Positions 51,391 through 60,602 of a stretch of 64,000 nucleotides of DNA are shown here, one piece after another. The stretch lies in contig NZ_JALU01000003.1 of NCBI RefSeq assembly GCF_000525775.1, forward strand, positions 1-64,000. Direction: 5' to 3'. Source of the DNA: Mogibacterium timidum ATCC 33093 (GTDB taxonomy: Bacteria > Bacillota > Clostridia > Peptostreptococcales > Anaerovoracaceae). Under the pieces are notes generated by a model that saw nothing but the letters and a program-made list of their open reading frames with translations, made no database searches and was not told the origin of the DNA. The first letter of the stretch is position 1; each line of letters opens with the position of its first letter. The translations under genes and the position numbers were made by a program.

Positions 51391-53313
51391 CTAGTTACCG
51401 AGTGCTGTGTAATCCAGCAATCCGCCGGCCAGCAGAACAGCCTTCTGCCTCTCAGCTAAATCCATGCGCAGCGGAATCTCCTTGTCTCCGGCATGCAACA
51501 CGATTCTATCATCTGCAAGAGCAGCTCTGACATTATCCAGTCTGAGTTCATCGCTCTGCTCTATCCTGTCATAATCCTCGGGCTTCTCAAATATCAGCGG
51601 CAAGATGCCTGCGTTTACCAGATTTGCCGCGTGGATTCTGGCAAAGCTCTTGGCTATTACCGCCTTTATTCCGAGATGCAGCGGCGCTAGCGCTGCGTGC
51701 TCCCTTGACGAGCCCTGACCGTAATTGGATCCTCCTACAATGAAGCCCTTGCCGGCTGCCTTTGCTCTGGATGCGAAGGTCTCATCCACTACGTTGAAGC
51801 AGAACTCCGAGATCTTAGGCACGTTGGATCTGTATGGCAGCACCTTGGCTCCTGCCGGCATGATGTGATCTGTGGTGATGTTATCACCTACCTTGAGGAT
51901 GACCGCGGCCTCGATCCGGTCATCCAGCGGGCCGGTCTCCGGGAACGGCTTGATGTTAGGGCCGCGGAGCACCTCTGCCGTCTCGGCCTCACAGGTCGGC
52001 AGCGGTGCGATGATTCCGTCATCGTTGATGCGGAATCTGTCCGGCTGCTGCGGCCGCTCGATCGGCGGCATGGTTGTCGGATCGGTGATGGTACCTGTAA
52101 GCGCAGACGCTGCAGCTGTCTCAGGACTCACCAGGTATACCTGACCGTCCTTAGTTCCTGAACGTCCGAGGAAATTGCGGTTGAATGTCCGAAGACTTAC
52201 TCCCCCGGAATTTGGAGCAAACCCCATACCGATACAAGGTCCGCAAGCGCACTCTAGGATTCTGGCGCCGGCATCTATCATGGCGGTGAGAGCTCCACTC
52301 TCTGCCATCATCGAGAACACCTGCCTCGACCCCGGGGAGATGCCCAGGCTGACTCCGTCTGCAATCTTGTGACCTTTCAGCACAGATGCCGCCTTAGTCA
52401 TGTCGGCAAACGAGGAGTTGGTGCAGGAGCCGATTGCAACCTGATCAACCTTGATACCGGTCAGCTCGCGAACCGGCTTGACGTTGTCAGGGCTGTGAGG
52501 ACATGCTGCCATAGGCTCCAGCTCGCTGAGATTGATAGTATAGCGTTCGGCATATTCAGCGTCTGAATCGCCGGTCAGAGGAGACCAGTCAGCCTCCCTG
52601 CCCTGAGCCGCCATGAACTGCCTGGTCACCTCATCCGACGGAAAAATCGAGGTGGTAGCGCCCAGCTCAGCGCCCATATTGGTGATAGTAGCCCTCTCAG
52701 GTACGCTGAGCGTCGCTACACCCTCGCCGCCGTATTCTACAATCGCACCGACTCCGCCTTTGACAGACAGCATCCGCAGAACCTCCAAAATAATATCCTT
52801 GGCGCTGACATTAGGGCGGAGCTGTCCGATTAGCTCCACAAAGGTCATCCTTGGCATAGGTATATGGTAAGCTCCGCCCGCCATGGCAACGGCCACATCC
52901 ATACCGCCGGCGCCCATCGCCAGCATGCCGAGTCCGCCGCCGGTCGGCGTATGCGAATCCGAACCAATCAGAGTCTTGCCCGGAATTCCAAATCTCTCAT
53001 AATGAACCTGGTGGCAGATGCCGTTGCCGGGCCTGGAAAAATAGATACCGTGCTTGGCAGCAACACTCTGAATATATCTGTGGTCATCTGCATTCTCAAA
53101 CCCGGACTGCAGAGTGTTGTGATCGATGTACGCGACTGAACGCTCAGTCTTGACCTGTGGAATCCCCATCGCCTCAAACTCCAGATACGCCATAGTTCCC
53201 GTCGCATCCTGAGTCAGAGTCTGGTCTATCCTTAGCCCAATCTCCTCTCCCGTCTTCATCTCGCCGCTCACCAGATGAGCCCTAATGATTTTCTCTGCTA
53301 TTGTATAACCCAT
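51391..53313 (-). CDS. acnA: Aconitate hydratase
   Basis: The 640-residue [4Fe-4S] enzyme isomerises citrate to isocitrate. Cluster cysteines are visible in GSCTNSSFADM and CACGPCIGMG. Substrate motifs include GSDSHTPTGGGLGMLAMGAG and the swivel-domain GGSNYGQGSSREHAAL. This compact form is common in anaerobes; the closest relatives may be homoaconitase-like, but the neighbours support aconitase. It lies 14 nt upstream of the isocitrate dehydrogenase start. Confidence 0.92.
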   Translation of the reverse strand: MGYTIAEKIIRAHLVSGEMKTGEEIGLRIDQTLTQDATGTMAYLEFEAMGIPQVKTERSVAYIDHNTLQSGFENADDHRYIQSVAAKHGIYFSRPGNGICHQVHYERFGIPGKTLIGSDSHTPTGGGLGMLAMGAGGMDVAVAMAGGAYHIPMPRMTFVELIGQLRPNVSAKDIILEVLRMLSVKGGVGAIVEYGGEGVATLSVPERATITNMGAELGATTSIFPSDEVTRQFMAAQGREADWSPLTGDSDAEYAERYTINLSELEPMAACPHSPDNVKPVRELTGIKVDQVAIGSCTNSSFADMTKAASVLKGHKIADGVSLGISPGSRQVFSMMAESGALTAMIDAGARILECACGPCIGMGFAPNSGGVSLRTFNRNFLGRSGTKDGQVYLVSPETAAASALTGTITDPTTMPPIERPQQPDRFRINDDGIIAPLPTCEAETAEVLRGPNIKPFPETGPLDDRIEAAVILKVGDNITTDHIMPAGAKVLPYRSNVPKISEFCFNVVDETFASRAKAAGKGFIVGGSNYGQGSSREHAALAPLHLGIKAVIAKSFARIHAANLVNAGILPLIFEKPEDYDRIEQSDELRLDNVRAALADDRIVLHAGDKEIPLRMDLAERQKAVLLAGGLLDYTALGN

Positions 53314-53413
53314 TTTAACGTTACTCCCCTTCAGTCCTCTACCATTCTATGCTTGATATTCAATGTACCCTTGTGCATCTCATTGCCGGACACAAGCTGT
53401 AATACGCTCGCCA

Positions 53414-54802
53414 TTACCAGTTCTTGCCGTCAGTCTCGCCGCTTACGTATTCATTAACCAGGTGGTCGATCTCATCAGCTCCGATTACCGATACTCTGCC
53501 ATTGTTGTACTGGTCATCAATCCATCTCTTGATGTAGCTTACAACCTCGCTATGCTTATCAACTCTGCGATCGCCCTCGAGATGATACTTCTCATTCAGC
53601 CATACCGCAACGCCTGCAGCGCCGCTATTCTGGTTAATCGAAACCAGTGGCGGTCTGTTTAGGAACTTCTTGGTGTCAAATATATTGTATATCTCTTCAT
53701 TCTTGAGCAAACCGTCTGCGTGAATTCCCGCCTTGGTGACATTGAAATTCTTGCCGACGAAAGGAGTCTGCTCAGGAATCTTATATCCGATTATATTCTC
53801 GTAGTATTCCGCCAGCTCGGTGATTACCGTCGTATCCATGCCGTCAAGCGTGCCGCGCAGCTGCGCGTATTCGAAGACCATCGCCTCCAGCGGAACATTC
53901 CCGGTTCTCTCCCCTATGCCAAAAAGCGTAGTATTTACCGCAGATGCCCCGTACAGCCATGCGGTAGCGGCATTTGTAACCGCTTTGTAGAAATCGTTGT
54001 GACCGTGCCACTCTATCATATCACTGGGAACACCGGCATAGTGCTGCAACCCGTAAATGATGCCCGGAACCGAGCGAGGCATAGCGACGCCGCCGTAAGG
54101 AATCCCATAGCCGAGGGTGTCGCATGCGCGAATCCTAACCGACATGTTTGCCTGCTCTGCGAGCTCCTGTATAGCCTTGACGAAAGGAACTACAAATCCG
54201 TAGAAATCCGCCCTCGTGATATCCTCGAGATGACAGCGCGGCATAACACCTGCCTCAAACGCATCCGAAATCACCGACAGATAGTGCTCCATCGCCTGTC
54301 TTCTGTTCATGCCCAGCTTGGTGAAGATGTGATAGTCCGAGCAGCTGACCAAAATGCCGGTCTCCTTGACGCCGATATCGTGAACCAGCTTGAAGTCCTC
54401 CTTCTTGGCCCTTATCCACGTTGTTATCTCCGGAAAATCCAAACCCAGCTCTCTGCACTTCTCGATTGCCCGTCTATCCCTCTCGCTATAGACGAAGAAC
54501 TCCGTCTGACGAATCTTGCCGTTTGGTCCGGACAGCCTTGACAGCATCCTGTAGATGTCCACTATCTGATCTACTGTGTATGGTTCGCGCGACTGCTGAC
54601 CATCGCGAAACGTCGTGTCTGTAATCCATATCTCCTTAGGCATGCCCAATGGATTTCTCCTAAAGTTAAAGGATACCTTTGGAATCTCCGTATACTCGAA
54701 GAATTCACGCATCAAGTTAGGCTCTTCAACATCCTGCAGCCGGTAGTTATATGGATCCTGTTCCAGCAGATTTGATTGCTTGTTGATCTTGATGTCATTC
54801 AT
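53414..54802 (-). CDS. (Re)-citrate synthase (homocitrate/isopropylmalate synthase superfamily)
   Basis: The 462-residue HMGL-like TIM-barrel enzyme carries TDTTFRDGQQSREPYTVDQI, HLEDITRADFYGFV, RACDTLGYGIPYGG and the metal motif EWHGHNDFYKA, with NTTLFGIGERTGNVPLEA. It lacks a LeuA regulatory domain. Proteins of this shape in clostridia (for example C. kluyveri) are (Re)-citrate synthases, condensing acetyl-CoA and oxaloacetate with stereochemistry opposite to ordinary GltA. The aconitase-isocitrate dehydrogenase operon supports this over homocitrate or isopropylmalate synthase. The ribosome site is weak. Confidence 0.88.
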   Translation of the reverse strand: MNDIKINKQSNLLEQDPYNYRLQDVEEPNLMREFFEYTEIPKVSFNFRRNPLGMPKEIWITDTTFRDGQQSREPYTVDQIVDIYRMLSRLSGPNGKIRQTEFFVYSERDRRAIEKCRELGLDFPEITTWIRAKKEDFKLVHDIGVKETGILVSCSDYHIFTKLGMNRRQAMEHYLSVISDAFEAGVMPRCHLEDITRADFYGFVVPFVKAIQELAEQANMSVRIRACDTLGYGIPYGGVAMPRSVPGIIYGLQHYAGVPSDMIEWHGHNDFYKAVTNAATAWLYGASAVNTTLFGIGERTGNVPLEAMVFEYAQLRGTLDGMDTTVITELAEYYENIIGYKIPEQTPFVGKNFNVTKAGIHADGLLKNEEIYNIFDTKKFLNRPPLVSINQNSGAAGVAVWLNEKYHLEGDRRVDKHSEVVSYIKRWIDDQYNNGRVSVIGADEIDHLVNEYVSGETDGKNW

Positions 54803-55017
54803 TTATTTCACGCATAATCCGATTATCATAGATGATATTGGATGTTTCCTTTCTCCCGTTATTGCCAGGGTAATTAAAATCTAATATACAATTTGTTTAT
54901 TCACTGTAGACTTGTTTCTACGTAAAATCGGAGTCTCTTGATCTTATCTCTTGATCTCCGGTCAAACTATCCGTCATATATAGCCCTGCGTTAATCTGCG
55001 TTAAATTGTATACATGT
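54803..55017 (-). promoter_or_regulatory. Long leader of the citrate operon with tandem repeats
   Basis: About 215 nt lie between the promoter and the (Re)-citrate synthase start. They include TTAACGCAG twice within 20 nt and AAGATCAAGAGA-type repeats in tandem (plus strand 54934-54957). No ORF or known riboswitch is recognised. Confidence 0.4.
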
Positions 55018-55046
55018 ATATTAATATGCAATATTTATTATGTCAA
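55018..55046 (-). promoter_or_regulatory. Promoter of the citrate operon
   Basis: TTGACA (55041-55046), a 17-nt spacer and TAATAT (55018-55023). Confidence 0.55.
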
Positions 55047-55077
55047 GTGACCGTCGTCACATGGCCAACCCCGCTCA

Positions 55078-55112
55078 TAAAAAATTCCCTCGCCGACAGC
55101 CCGGCGAGAGGG
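55078..55112 (-). terminator. Terminator of the LytS/LytTR operon
   Basis: CCCTCTCGCCG and CGGCGAGGG pair with one bulge or wobble, followed on the minus strand by AATTTTTTAT. Confidence 0.85.
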
Positions 55113-55120
55113 TTCGCATA

Positions 55121-55903
55121 TTACCTATCCAGTATCTCTCTGAGCCGCTTCACCTTATCTCTGCTGATTGGCAGAATGGTTTCGGGATAGCCCTCCATCT
55201 TGAGACAGTAATTATTCTTACCCCACGGAAACACTTCGCTGACCTTGACCGGATTAACCATATAACTCTTGTGTATTCGAAACAGGTCCGGCAGCCTGCG
55301 CTCCATAATTCCAATTGAATCCGGATCAAAGTATTTATTTCCGGTCATATACACGTTGCAGCCTCGTCCGTAGGTTTCAATATACACAATTTTATCCATG
55401 TCCACATATATTGTCCTGTCCCTGCCGTGGATCGGCAGCCTGCGTATCGACTGCTCTTCTTCAGCCCCTGCCTTCGCAAGCCCTTCTGCTATCTGCGCGG
55501 GCTCGCCCTCATTGCGCTGAGCTAATTGCTCTCGCACCTTAGCCACAACTCGTTCGATGCGTTCCGGCTCAAATGGCTTCATTATGTAGTCGTCAACCTC
55601 CAGCTGAAAGGCCTCCACCGCATAATCGGAATACGCCGTGACGAAACATATCATCATATCAGGCTGCAGCCTTTGAAAGGTCGGCACAAGCGCTGTGCTC
55701 TTCACATCTCCGAGGTTAATATCCAAAAACAGCAGGTCTATGTCGGTATCAGTCAGCAGCCGAACCGCCGCAACTCCCGAATCAGCATATACAATATGCG
55801 CCTCAGGCAGGATATTCTCAAGCTCATAGCGGAGGCCTTCTCTAGCCGGGCGTTCGTCATCTACAATCGCAATGCTAATCACACTATCTGTCTCCCTGTT
55901 CAT
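55121..55903 (-). CDS. LytTR-family response regulator
   Basis: The 260-residue protein has a receiver domain (IVDDERPAREGL; phospho-acceptor in LLFLDINLGDV; Lys in IMKPFEPE) and a C-terminal LytTR DNA-binding domain (VYIETYGRGCNVYM; FRIHKSYMVNPVKV). Such regulators often control autolysis, transport of C4/C3 acids or amino acids. ATG 55903 has GGGGAG at 7 nt; it overlaps the kinase end by 20 nt. The next locus upstream encodes a DAACS symporter, a possible target. Confidence 0.93.
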   Translation of the reverse strand: MNRETDSVISIAIVDDERPAREGLRYELENILPEAHIVYADSGVAAVRLLTDTDIDLLFLDINLGDVKSTALVPTFQRLQPDMMICFVTAYSDYAVEAFQLEVDDYIMKPFEPERIERVVAKVREQLAQRNEGEPAQIAEGLAKAGAEEEQSIRRLPIHGRDRTIYVDMDKIVYIETYGRGCNVYMTGNKYFDPDSIGIMERRLPDLFRIHKSYMVNPVKVSEVFPWGKNNYCLKMEGYPETILPISRDKVKRLREILDR

Positions 55904-57590
55904 CTTGTCGCTCCCCATAGAAATCAATCTCAATCACCGTACCGTCGCCATCACTCGTAATCTGCAGGCCACCCTCATCGCCATAGATGGCTTTGAGCCT
56001 GCGATTTACGTTAGTAAGCCCGATATGATCGTCTATATCGTTATCGGCTGCGATATCCGCCAACACCTCCTCGGGAATTCCCGGCCCCCTATCGCGAATC
56101 CTGACGCTTACACCGCCTTCAAGACGGCTGACCCTCACTGTTACATGCCTATACCCGTCTGCTGATATTCCGTACCTGACGGCATTCTCGATTATTGGCT
56201 GCAGTATCAATATCGGCACCGGTATATCAGATTCTGTATCCTCGTAAAATCTGATATCCAGCTTCTCCTCAAAACGCGCTTCCTCAATCCTGAGATAGTC
56301 CTTCACATGCTGAATTTCATCAGCCAACGGCGCCATGAAATTGCGCTGCTTCAGGCTATACCTGAAATACGAAGCCAGTACGCGCAGCAGCTTGACCGCT
56401 CGCTCGGAATCCTCGCGACATACGAAGGAAATGGTATTTAGCGCATTGAACAGAAAATGCGGATTGACTTGAAACTGCAGCGCCTTGAGCTCTGCCTGCG
56501 ATGTCAGCTCCAGCTGCTTGCTCAGCTCACGCTTGGATAGCTGAAACAATATCAGATTGTGAACTATCCGGATGAATTCCAGCTCAATGGTCTTTTGGAA
56601 CCACGTGCGCTTCACCCACACGACGAGACTGCCTCGTACCTGTCCGTTTACCGCGAACGGCACTGCTGCCGAATAGTTGTCGTTGAGAGCAGCTTCCCAA
56701 ACGCTCCCTTCAGGCGGAGTTTCCATCGTCTCAAGCTGACCCGAATTCATAGCATGCACGGCTATCAGCGGCAGCTCCGTCATCTCGTCCACGGTCAAGC
56801 GTATGTCAGGATGGCGCCAGTGCAGGATCTTACTCCTGTCGGTAATCATCACCCCGCTGTAATCGAAGTTATCCATCAGTATGTCTATAAATGTCGACAG
56901 GTTATCCGCATAACTCCTGTCGTTTTCAAATAAATCCATCAGCTCACCTGTCACTGTCCCGATGCGCTGCAGCTGACGCGTAGTCTCGGCATCCTGCTGT
57001 ATGAACACATAGTTGAAGTTCGCGATGAATACCATGAGACCGACTACGTTTATTAACATCATCGGAATGCTCATCTCTATGATGGCCTCTATGGCTACCT
57101 TCATTGATACGGTAAGTCTGAGCAGCGAGAATATCTCAAACAGCTCTGCAAAGACAGCCAGCAGTATGAGATCGCGATATTTCCACTTACCACGCTGAAA
57201 GTATGGATAGAAGCCTGCTCCGAGTAAACCGAAGCAGACTGTTGAGAACGCCTCGGAATGGGCAAGCACAGCTGGCGATGCCGTCAGCAGCACGTAGAGG
57301 CCGCCGAGCATAGAGGCAAAAAAGCCGACAAGCGGACCTCCCAACAGACCTGCCGACATCGCGCCTATCATCCTGGTGTTAAATCCGTAGAGCCCCATAT
57401 TCACCTCAAGCGATGTCGAGCCGACGATGAGCGCTACGAATACCAGAGACAACACAAAATCCTGCTTCACGCTTCTGTGTTCTTGCAGTATGGTCTTCCG
57501 GAACACGTGAATATGCGAAAGCAGGTTAGCAATTATTATTAATGCGGCAAGGTTGATGATCAGATGATCGGCAAGTTCCCCAGTCAGCAT
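55884..57590 (-). CDS. LytS-type sensor histidine kinase
   Basis: The 568-residue kinase has a 5TM-Lyt membrane region (residues 1-200, with NTRMIGAMSAGLLGGPLVGF), a GAF-like section (~220-350), and a His_kinase domain with the LytS motif VNPHFLFNALNTISFV followed by a HATPase domain (IIENAVRYGI; RDRGPGIPEEV). GGGGG precedes the ATG at 5 nt. Its leader is copy B of a dispersed element. Confidence 0.93.
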   Translation of the reverse strand: MLTGELADHLIINLAALIIIANLLSHIHVFRKTILQEHRSVKQDFVLSLVFVALIVGSTSLEVNMGLYGFNTRMIGAMSAGLLGGPLVGFFASMLGGLYVLLTASPAVLAHSEAFSTVCFGLLGAGFYPYFQRGKWKYRDLILLAVFAELFEIFSLLRLTVSMKVAIEAIIEMSIPMMLINVVGLMVFIANFNYVFIQQDAETTRQLQRIGTVTGELMDLFENDRSYADNLSTFIDILMDNFDYSGVMITDRSKILHWRHPDIRLTVDEMTELPLIAVHAMNSGQLETMETPPEGSVWEAALNDNYSAAVPFAVNGQVRGSLVVWVKRTWFQKTIELEFIRIVHNLILFQLSKRELSKQLELTSQAELKALQFQVNPHFLFNALNTISFVCREDSERAVKLLRVLASYFRYSLKQRNFMAPLADEIQHVKDYLRIEEARFEEKLDIRFYEDTESDIPVPILILQPIIENAVRYGISADGYRHVTVRVSRLEGGVSVRIRDRGPGIPEEVLADIAADNDIDDHIGLTNVNRRLKAIYGDEGGLQITSDGDGTVIEIDFYGERQDEQGDR

Positions 57591-57607
57591 TTCAGCCCCC
57601 TTTTTGG

Positions 57608-57726
57608 GCGTATGAAACCTTTTCTGTAAATTAGTCTTCTGTGGCGGATTAGTGGGCGTATCCCCCTATTTGTAAGGGATGCGCTTTTAAGTTAATATAG
57701 TAAATTTACTTGAGCATGTCAAGATA
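57608..57726 (-). ncRNA. Dispersed element, copy B (leader of the LytS-type kinase gene)
   Basis: This copy matches 47848..47964. On the minus strand it gives a promoter, a hairpin (GCG-ATCCC / GGGAT-CGC with TTACAAAT in the loop), then CAGAAG and TAATTTACAGAAAA. The kinase ATG lies about 20 nt after the conserved part, so the element is its 5' leader. Stem changes relative to copy A mostly keep pairing. Confidence 0.5.
57694..57722 (-). promoter_or_regulatory. Promoter of the LytS/LytTR operon
   Basis: TTGACA (57717-57722), a 17-nt spacer and TATATT (57694-57699). Confidence 0.8.
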
Positions 57727-57853
57727 CACCAATCCGGAGACCGTTTCAAGGTTATTCATAAAACTGAAACGCCCTAACAAACTGATATAATGAAGGTCGG
57801 AATATTTATGCTCAAACCGACAACCCGTAAAGATAGAAAGATAGATTGAACCC

Positions 57854-57889
57854 CAAAAGACCCACCGGCAAATGCCGGCGGGTCTTTTG
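57854..57889 (-). terminator. Terminator of the DAACS symporter gene
   Basis: AAAAGACCCGCCGGC and GCCGGTGGGTCTTTT pair over 15 positions (one G-U) around a 4-nt loop. Confidence 0.85.
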
Positions 57890-57921
57890 AGTATGTATGA
57901 TATTCTGAATCAGAGTATCTC

Positions 57922-59169
57922 TTAGTATGTTACGACCTTCTTGTCGTCGAATACGTCGTGGTCCAGCTCACCAAGCTTGCTTGCAACGAGCATTCCAACC
58001 ATTACGTCTACGTCTACGTTCATCAATGTACGGAACATTCCGGCGAACCAGTCGATCCCGATGAGAATAGCGATGCTCTCGAGCGGAAGTCCCAGCGAGC
58101 TTGCAAGGAATGTGTATACGATTACCGAACCCCCTGGTACGGAAATTGTTCCGAGGCACATCAGACAAGACAGGAGAATAGCCATTCCCATCTGGTATGC
58201 ACTCAAGTTGATGTGCAACGACTGTGCCATAAAGAAGATAGCAGCCACGTAACACTGAGCTGCTCCGCAGCTGTTCATCGCCATCGTTATAGGCCCGGTA
58301 AAATCAGCAACCTTACGGCTAACGCCGAACTTCGTAACCTCGTCCTCGATCTTAGTCGGCAGGCAGATAGCACCGGAAGTCGTCGTAACAGCCATGATGG
58401 ACATCTTGGCAAACTTCTTAGGCATCCTGCTCAACCTGGTCTTGGTGAGGAAGCCGGTAAGCGGTGTATACAGCAAGAACTGAATAGCATCTCCGATAAG
58501 CAGCAGCAGCAAGAACTTGAGCATCGGAATGATCACCTTGAAGCCTGTAGAACCTGCAACATTTGCAAGCAGGCAGAAGATACCGATTGGAGCGACCTTC
58601 ATTACGATCTTGATGATTGCGGTGATCGTTCCGTTTATTCCGTTAATCCAATCAACTACGGTTCTGTTACCGCTCTGTCTGGCGTAAGATCCCATCGCTA
58701 CACCAAAGAACAGCGCAAATACTATACACGGCACCATCGCTCCCTCAGCCATCGACTGCACCACATTGGTAGGTACGAAGTTGAGGATAGTATCCTGCAG
58801 CGAAGCTGACTTCACCGACTGTTTTGCAACTCCCGCAGCCTGCGAGATGTCTATTCCGACACCCGGCTTCATGACCATCGAGAGTATAACTCCGAGTCCT
58901 GCAGATATAATCGTGAAGATAATAATCCATTTGAAGGTGTGGAATCCCATCTTGCCGACATCCTGACCGTCTCCGCTTCCTACTGCGCCGGCAACCGCTG
59001 TCATTACAAGCAATACAACAGACATCTGGATCAATCTCAGGAAGATGTTTCCGATGAATGCCAGATTTGCCGCCCAAGGTCCTACGAGAGATCCGAATAC
59101 AATACCTGCAACGGTCGCAATCAGGATCTGGGTAGTAAGTGAAATCTTGAATCTCTTCTTAGTCTCCAT
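57922..59169 (-). CDS. Dicarboxylate/amino acid:cation symporter (DAACS family)
   Basis: The 415-residue protein matches GltP/DctA-type carriers: eight helices, two re-entrant loops, the Ser-rich TTTSGAICLPTKIEDE hairpin tip, the MNSCGAAQCYVA region (NMDGT-like motif in other members) and PGGSVIVYTFLASSLGLP. Likely substrates are glutamate, aspartate, serine or C4-dicarboxylates. ATG 59169 has GGGG upstream; the open frame begins 21 nt earlier. Monocistronic with its own promoter and terminator. Confidence 0.92.
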   Translation of the reverse strand: METKKRFKISLTTQILIATVAGIVFGSLVGPWAANLAFIGNIFLRLIQMSVVLLVMTAVAGAVGSGDGQDVGKMGFHTFKWIIIFTIISAGLGVILSMVMKPGVGIDISQAAGVAKQSVKSASLQDTILNFVPTNVVQSMAEGAMVPCIVFALFFGVAMGSYARQSGNRTVVDWINGINGTITAIIKIVMKVAPIGIFCLLANVAGSTGFKVIIPMLKFLLLLLIGDAIQFLLYTPLTGFLTKTRLSRMPKKFAKMSIMAVTTTSGAICLPTKIEDEVTKFGVSRKVADFTGPITMAMNSCGAAQCYVAAIFFMAQSLHINLSAYQMGMAILLSCLMCLGTISVPGGSVIVYTFLASSLGLPLESIAILIGIDWFAGMFRTLMNVDVDVMVGMLVASKLGELDHDVFDDKKVVTY

Positions 59170-59227
59170 TTTGAATACCCCGTATAACATATAAATTTTG
59201 AATATCCCAATACTTTATTTAAGCCTT

Positions 59228-59255
59228 ATTTTACCTGTGACATTCATCTAATCAA
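59228..59255 (-). promoter_or_regulatory. Promoter of the DAACS symporter gene
   Basis: TTGATT (59250-59255), a 16-nt spacer and TAAAAT (59228-59233). Confidence 0.5.
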
Positions 59256-59566
59256 CATATTTTGCTTAAACAGTGGATTTGCCCGTTTGAACAGTACTCG
59301 ATGTGAATTCTCAGCAAAATAAAATCGGGAGAGCTCGTACTCTCCCGGCATTTCCCCATGTTATCTGCGTATATCTGCGTAGCTGCCGCGATGTGCGTTC
59401 TCCGCACCCATCGCGTCGAACCACTCCCGACATTATCCCGTGTTATCTGCATAGCTATCCAAACTGCACAGATGTTATGTATCAGCTATGTCGGATATGT
59501 CGGCTCGTGTTCACGTTTGTGTTCCCTTTGCTGCATGCGCTATCTGCTGCGTGTGCTCTAATATTC
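59256..59566. other. Intergenic region with short repeats and a terminator
   Basis: No gene is supported. At 59327..59348 CGGGAGAG/CTCTCCCG followed on the minus strand by ATTTTATTTT is a terminator, presumably for the EFR1 gene about 220 nt away. Between them GTTATCTGC[GA]TA motifs occur three times (near 59360, 59370 and 59441). Confidence 0.5.
59327..59348 (-). terminator. Terminator downstream of the EFR1 gene
   Basis: CGGGAGAG and CTCTCCCG form an 8-bp stem, followed on the minus strand by ATTTTATTTTG. Confidence 0.75.
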
Positions 59567-60403
59567 CTAAATAAACCACTCCGGATCCTTACGCTTAAAG
59601 TGCAGCTTCTCCCTGGCGATACGTGTCGCCTTGGCAAGAGATCCGTAGAAGCCTCTCGCATCCTGCGGACAAGCCTTGATGCATGCCGTACACGAAATGC
59701 ATTTCTTAGGATCCGACTTTCTGAGATTCTTGGAATCTACGGCTCCTACCGGACACACCTCCGCGCAGGTACCGCAATCTATGCACATCGAGTTCGCAGT
59801 CGGATGGATGGGCAGGCTAACAGGCTTTCGCTTAGGTATAGAGCCCGAGATTGCCAGCGGTGCCAGTCTCCCTCGCATCGAATCTATATCAGTACATACG
59901 AAGCGCTTGAGCTTCTTGGCGCTAATCCTGCTGAATTCGATCATCTTCTTGATGTCATTCTCATCCGGCCTGTGCTCCGCAATCTTGGGAAACATCGAGT
60001 GCTGAGCGATAAACGCAGCCGCACTTATCACGTTGAAGCCCTGCTCACCCGCATAGGTGTACAGCTCGTATAGCGCGTCCCCATAGCTGTTGTTGCCATA
60101 TGCCACCAGCGCAATCATGTACGCTCCATTGCCGTTGACCTTGGCAAGCATCTCCTTGCAAATCTCCGGGATTCTGCCCGACATGACCGGCATGCCCATG
60201 ATAACTATGGTCTCCTCGCTGCAGTCTATCGAAGGGCTGATGCCGGGATGCTTGGTCAGCTCCAGCATATCGTAGAACGAATAGCCCAGATCATCCAGGC
60301 AGCTGTCCCGCATATTGTCAGTTATTTCTATTGTAATCTTCTTGGTGATCTTAGCCGTCTCGCCGGATGGACTAAAATACATGCCTACAACGTTTTTAAT
60401 CAT
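59567..60403 (-). CDS. EFR1-family flavodoxin-ferredoxin protein
   Basis: The 278-residue protein has an N-terminal flavodoxin-like domain (FMN loop YFSPSGETAKI; IVIMGMPVMSGRIPE) and two C-terminal [4Fe-4S] motifs, CIDCGTCAEVCPVGA and CISCTACIKACPQDA. Proteins of this layout are probably soluble electron carriers or oxidoreductases in anaerobes; the partner is unknown. Monocistronic. Confidence 0.9.
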   Translation of the reverse strand: MIKNVVGMYFSPSGETAKITKKITIEITDNMRDSCLDDLGYSFYDMLELTKHPGISPSIDCSEETIVIMGMPVMSGRIPEICKEMLAKVNGNGAYMIALVAYGNNSYGDALYELYTYAGEQGFNVISAAAFIAQHSMFPKIAEHRPDENDIKKMIEFSRISAKKLKRFVCTDIDSMRGRLAPLAISGSIPKRKPVSLPIHPTANSMCIDCGTCAEVCPVGAVDSKNLRKSDPKKCISCTACIKACPQDARGFYGSLAKATRIAREKLHFKRKDPEWFI

Positions 60404-60553
60404 GTTTGAATCTCACACAGCTGTATCTAATTCCGCTCATAATTCGTATATGAATGCAGTCTATGAGATATCCTTCCTCAAATATAAATGAATTTTACCA
60501 CGAGGAATAAAACAGAATGTTTAATTAGTGTGCATTTTTGTGAAGATAAAATG

Positions 60554-60580
60554 AAAAGCACAGGTCACACCAACCTGTGC
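60554..60580 (-). terminator. Terminator of the trpS transcript
   Basis: GCACAGGT and ACCTGTGC form an 8-bp stem, followed on the minus strand by TTTTCATTTT. Confidence 0.85.
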
Positions 60581-60602
60581 CGATTAATACAGCATCTTGC
60601 TT

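Noticed and set aside
57958-58809. 283-codon plus-strand ORF opposite the DAACS symporter gene
   Set aside because: Antisense shadow; the symporter motifs on the minus strand are unmistakable and the ORF has low-complexity charged composition.
59303-60073. 256-codon plus-strand ORF across an intergenic region and the EFR1 gene
   Set aside because: It overlaps the ferredoxin-coding end of EFR1 antisense and runs through a terminator hairpin.
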